Source: Carposina sasakii (lineage: Eukaryota > Arthropoda > Insecta > Lepidoptera > Carposinidae). From it: a stretch of DNA of 64,000 nucleotides. Below the pieces are notes generated by a model. That model was given only the letters and a program-made list of their open reading frames with translations. It was not told the DNA's origin and ran no database searches. Below are positions 60,801 through 64,000 of this stretch, piece by piece. Each line of letters starts with the position of its first letter. The stretch's first letter is position 1. The translations under genes were made by a program, and so were the position numbers. Location of the stretch: positions 3,534,001-3,598,000 of the forward strand of contig CP053160.1 of assembly GCA_014607495.2 (NCBI GenBank), given 5' to 3'.

Positions 60801-63800
60801 TTCGACGTCGATCTTCAGCACGCGACAGTGCACCGTCTGTCCCACACGCACGCGCTCCGCCGGGTCAGCCACGTGTCGGTCGGACAGGTTCTTGATGTGT
60901 ATGTACCCGCACAGACCGTTGTCGAGGCGCGTGCGCACGCCTGTCGCCTGTCCCGGGCATGAGCCCGCGTCGAAGTGATTCCACACCTATACGGGGGAAC
61001 GACAGGGTTCTTACGTAAGTTACAAAAGACGAGACAACGTAAGCGAAAATTTTTAAGTTTGCGGGGCGCGGGAGGTCATATGATGGCTATACAGCCCACT
61101 GTTCGGATTTTAATGCAGTAAAACTGTCATTTAACTCGTGACTCGGATAGCACATAAAACTGATAATGCGCCTGATCTTATCTCGCTCCGGTCGTGTCGG
61201 CTTTCTGTCCCATCGGACTATAAAAGTGAAGACATATACCATTATACTTTTTATGATATGAACAGAAAATTACGTCATGTCATACATAGATGTAATTGTA
61301 AATTAATTCTGGAGTTGCTGCATGTAATAGTTAATAACATTCTTACCTCAGACAACTCGGGGAAATCATTCTTATGACAGAATGGGCACTCCCACAGGCC
61401 CGTCTCATCATTCCTCACAGGATTGGCTTGATCCAGCATCTCTCTCTGAGGCTTCCTATGCGTGATACCAGTGACCGTCGCCAAGACCATTTTACCCACA
61501 AAGAACGTTTCTGGCGTCTCCTTAGTTAAAATATCGAACAATTCCTCATGTGTCGGCGACCTATAAGGCACCCTGAGATCCTTATACCTAGAATTCAACT
61601 CCGCTCGAATATCATACAGCGTTATGCTCTTATTGCCGAAGCCTTGTCGCTCCAATTCCTCAGCGAATGCATCGAGGTCCAAATCTTTAAGCCTTTCTGG
61701 CGCTTCGAGGATTTCCTCCAAAGCCCCCGCGGGGTTCGCATCTTCGTCCTCGTATTCTAACGCATCGACCGCCATTTTTCGCGCCCATTCGTACGTTTCC
61801 GGATGGACTCGGGACCCGTCCAATACTTCGATATACGCTTCCGTACTGTCTCCCAAACTGTTTGTATCTATCCTTATAAAACCGGAGCAGTTGATGAAAA
61901 CTTTAGGTCCCATGTGGCAGACTGTGACCAGCTGCGTTCGGTTCTCTAGCTTCTGATTGGTCTGTTTGAATAGCTTGATAAGTGCCAAAGCTTTGCGCGG
62001 TCCGAGACCGCAGACAAATTGAAGTAACTCGGTCCCCCGACCGGTTAGCACTGCCTCGTTTACATCGACACCGACTTCGTTTACTCTGTTTACGAACTCT
62101 AGTTCTATGCCTTCCAGTAGATCCTCTTTAGCCAGTTGATCTTGAAGGGGATGGTATCTTAGACATAATATTTCTTCATCGGGGCCGCAGAGTTGAGAGA
62201 TTTCCATTAGAGGGTCCTGTAGGAGGCGCGCTTGGCATATCGCTTGACGTAGCGTATCTGGATATTCCCTGAAGTCGTTCTGTAGAAGAAATAATATGTC
62301 AGTGTGTTATAAAAATCATATTGAAGACGTGCAACTACCTATGTACTAATCTTTTGTTCTGATGAACATAAACACTTGTCTTGTGCCTAACCATCTACAG
62401 AAGTTTCATATTTTATTGCGGCTTACCCCTTACCACGTAAGTTTCATAAGCAAACAGCTTTCGCCATGAGCGCGTTGCCATTTACTATCCTATGAAGAAT
62501 CTTGCGGCGGTAGGCTCAACCCTAGCTTCGTGGCATTCAATAGACTTACTGACATCATCATGAGCGCGCGTCGCCGCTTACGATCCTGTAATCTTGCGGC
62601 GGTAGGCTCACTCCATACCAGGTGGGACTGGTGAATGACGTCAAACCTACGAGGATGATGGAGACGTACCCTGCCCCGGATGCTGTTGCTGTACAGCTGG
62701 CTGATGTGGTTGTCGGCGATCTCGATGGGTATCCTGGGGAACTGTTCGTCCTGCACCAGCTGCGACACACACTCCGCCACGTCTGCCTTCACCGTGAGCG
62801 CGTCTCGAGACTCTCCGCCTATCACTATCACGTGAGGTTTCTTTCGGAGTATGAATCTGTGGGGGAAAAAGCGTTGTTTTAGCAAAATGTTGTGTCGATT
62901 CGACGGTTTTGCGAAGGTATGTCAATGATAATTGACGATAAGTATGTGTAAGATCTATGGTTAAATGACGAAGGTTAGTTAACATACATACATACATAAA
63001 ATCACGCCTTTATCCCTTACGGGGTAGGCAGAGCACCAAGGGCCGATAGAACCACATGGTGCCACTTCTGACCAATTTTGAGGGTTGAGATGTACAAGTT
63101 CGGTTAGTAGTGACAGGTGGTCAGCCCATTGCCTACAAAACACCAAGACCCTCTTGTCCCTCTACTGACTTGTACAGTATGCTCAGAAAGAGAGGCAGCT
63201 GTAGTATTATACGTTTTTTTTTTCGCTCCCAGAGCAGCATAGAAGAATTAGTTACTATTCGAAAAAAATATCGTTTATCTACTACATATTTTAACAAAGA
63301 TTTCAATCATATACGAACGTACACACTACAAATATCTAAATATACAATCCTCTCTCCAGTCGTGTTGACTTTCCATCCCATCGGCCTATAAGAGTGATGG
63401 ATTAGAGAGTGCATTTGTATTTGCGCACACACTTGTGCACTATAGCATCTCCTGCGCACCTGGCTAATTTCCGCCCTCTGATTACGTAAAAGCAATAGCA
63501 AGTGTGTGCGTGCGCGCAACGAGCGCTCGGCGTCCTCCCGCGCCCCGCACCTCGCCCCGGACACACACACACTCTCAATTATCGCGATCGCGCGGCTTCA
63601 GCTTTGCTATTGCTTTTACGTTATCAGGGGGCCGTAGAATTTGGACGCCTTGACCGAAATACGATCGATAGTACAACAGATGTGGCAGACGCAGGTCGAC
63701 AACCTCGCGAGTCATAGACTAACCTCCTCAGAGCGGTCATGTCCGCCTCCTTGTTGGTGCGCTCGAGCGCGTCCCACGCGTTCCTGCGGTACAACAGATG

Positions 63801-63904
63801 CGGCAGACGCAGGTGGTCGACGACCTCCCCGGCTGCTGCCACGAGGCAGGCGAAGGCAGAGTGTTGTCGGTCGGGCACGTAGGCTATTGATAGGACGCGG
63901 AGAC
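57853..63904 (-). CDS. Spt6: Transcription elongation factor SPT6, 3' seven exons (partial, 929 aa to the stop)
   Basis: Exons on the minus strand: 63904-63724, 62856-62670, 62279-61347, 60986-60739, 60285-60081, 59175-59079, 58790-57853 (stop TAG). All phases agree; the first visible base completes a codon begun in an exon beyond the right edge. SPT6 is a nuclear histone chaperone and elongation factor that travels with RNA polymerase II. Domains in segment numbering: YqgF/RNase H-like region 1-123 ([24 protein letters not shown]); NEVGVDVN and the helix-hairpin-helix FVCGLGPRK (211-219), then CHMGPKVF; a death-like region with [19 protein letters not shown] and [16 protein letters not shown]1 RNA-binding domain 435-517 ([25 protein letters not shown]); tandem SH2 about 540-715 ([32 protein letters not shown]). 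The Thr-Pro-rich tail (about 740-929) has repeated RHDSRSTP units. Overall close to the canonical protein and without breaks. Introns carry SINEs and other repeats. Confidence 0.96.
58905..59056 (+). mobile_element. tRNA-derived SINE S4 in the last intron of SPT6
   Basis: GTAATTTAGAAAAAAGATGG, then CCGGTAGCTCAGTGGTTAG (A box), GGTCGTGGGTTCGATTCCC (B box) and GTGAGGAATTTTTTCC..TATTAATAATTTTATA. The D and T arms of a tRNA are intact, but the anticodon stem does not pair and the outer ATTCCTCATCCGAGT / ACTCGGGTGAGGAAT extend beyond a tRNA, so it is a SINE and not a tRNA gene. Confidence 0.85.
59755..60058 (+). mobile_element. Interspersed repeat S3 in an SPT6 intron, ending about 20 bases from a splice donor
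   Basis: GATTTTAATGTTGTAAAATTG, CTCTCTCCGGTCGTGTCGG, GCGCACACACTTGTGCACTA and CTCCGTAGAGATTGGTCGCC are motifs of a very common lepidopteran repeat. Other pieces are at 61105-61235 and 63355-63665. Its class is not certain. Confidence 0.7.
60309..60465 (-). mobile_element. tRNA-derived SINE S4, inverted, in an SPT6 intron
   Basis: This is the reverse complement of the copy at 58905-59056 over its whole length, about 90% identical by eye. It lies on the far side of exons 59079-59175 and 60081-60285. Confidence 0.85.
61105..61235 (+). mobile_element. Interspersed repeat S3, 5' part, in an SPT6 intron
   Basis: GGATTTTAATGCAGTAAAAC through CTCCGGTCGTGTCGGCTTTC to CCATCGGACTATAAAAGTG; the rest of the family is missing. 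Confidence 0.7.
62985..63250 (-). mobile_element. SINE-like family S2, inverted, in an SPT6 intron
   Basis: TACATACATACATAAAATCA, CGCCTTTATCCCTTACGGGG, through to CAGAGCAGCATAGAAGAATT. It matches 26880-27165 over its length. Confidence 0.8.
63355..63665 (+). mobile_element. Interspersed repeat S3 interrupted by a nested MITE
   Basis: The S3 sequence CTCTCCAGTCGTGTTGAC..GCGCACACACTTGTGCACTA..CTAATTTCCG stops at 63473 and resumes at 63632 with CCGTAGAATTTGGACGCC. The intact copy at 59755 reads straight through this point (ATCTCCGTAGAGATTGG). Confidence 0.75.
63474..63631. mobile_element. Nested GC-rich MITE, 158 bases, about 28-base termini
   Basis: CCCTCTGATTACGTAAAAGC..AATAGCAA is mirrored by TTGCTATTGCTTTTACGTTA..TCAGGGGG. 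The interior is GC-rich (GTGCGCGCAACGAGCGCTCG, CGCGCCCCGCACCTCGCCCC). CCG on both sides may be a 3-base target duplication. Confidence 0.75.
63671..63706 (-). pseudogene. Intronic partial duplicate of the adjacent SPT6 exon
   Basis: This 36-base sequence aligns with exon bases 63789-63827 with two substitutions and one 3-base gap. Read on the minus strand, it encodes [12 protein letters not shown] against [13 protein letters not shown] in the exon. It begins 17 bases past the splice donor of that exon. It lacks splice sites and is too short to be an exon by itself. Confidence 0.8.
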
Positions 63905-64000
63905 CTAGACATAATGTTTTGGTTAATAAGATAGATATAGATATATGTACATACACACATTACCCCAGCACCTACTTCTAATTTGAGCAGACTTAGCAAC

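Noticed and set aside
1..64000. CRISPR arrays, prokaryotic operons, riboswitches or rho-independent terminators
   Set aside because: All intact genes are intron-bearing eukaryotic genes and no regularly spaced short repeats with unique spacers exist.

Overview
This is eukaryotic nuclear DNA, almost certainly from a lepidopteran (moth or butterfly). Genes are split into many small exons with GT-AG introns, non-coding DNA is AT-rich and packed with short non-autonomous mobile elements, and several repeat families look like ones common in lepidopteran genomes. These include tRNA-derived SINEs, MITEs beginning TACAGGGTGT, and a tract of the insect telomere-type repeat TTAGG. The gene models were spliced by hand from the sequence. 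Every exon junction given was checked for GT/AG sites and matching codon phase.

Layout. (1) 1-14220: no gene that I can support, only repeats; it is probably the last intron of the next gene plus whatever lies further left. (2) 14221-14454, plus strand: the final coding exon of a SAM-domain protein of the SAMD7/SAMD11/polyhomeotic type, followed by about 7 kb of 3' UTR and intergenic DNA. (3) 21339-33350, minus strand: a complete ten-exon UNC93-like transporter-family gene (485 codons). (4) 37523-42879, minus strand: a second complete ten-exon UNC93-like gene (475 codons), a tandem paralogue. The two share most intron positions but differ at several. (5) 42880-57852: about 15 kb without a gene, containing many MITEs, decayed LINE pieces and SINEs. 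(6) 57853-63904, minus strand: the 3' seven exons (929 residues to the stop) of the transcription elongation factor SPT6. They cover the YqgF-like region, helix-hairpin-helix, S1, tandem SH2 and a Thr-Pro-rich tail. The 5' exons lie beyond the right edge.

The genes do not form a pathway. The UNC93 pair is a local duplication; SPT6 and the SAM-domain gene are unrelated neighbours. I found no new gene system. The unusual signals are in how mobile elements interact with the genes: a repeat inserted two bases inside a splice donor with a 12-bp target duplication, a splice acceptor built from a MITE end, an inverted SINE pair flanking the SPT6 SH2 exons, a duplicated fragment of an SPT6 exon in the adjacent intron, and a SINE family whose 3' tail matches the end of a LINE reading frame present in the same window.
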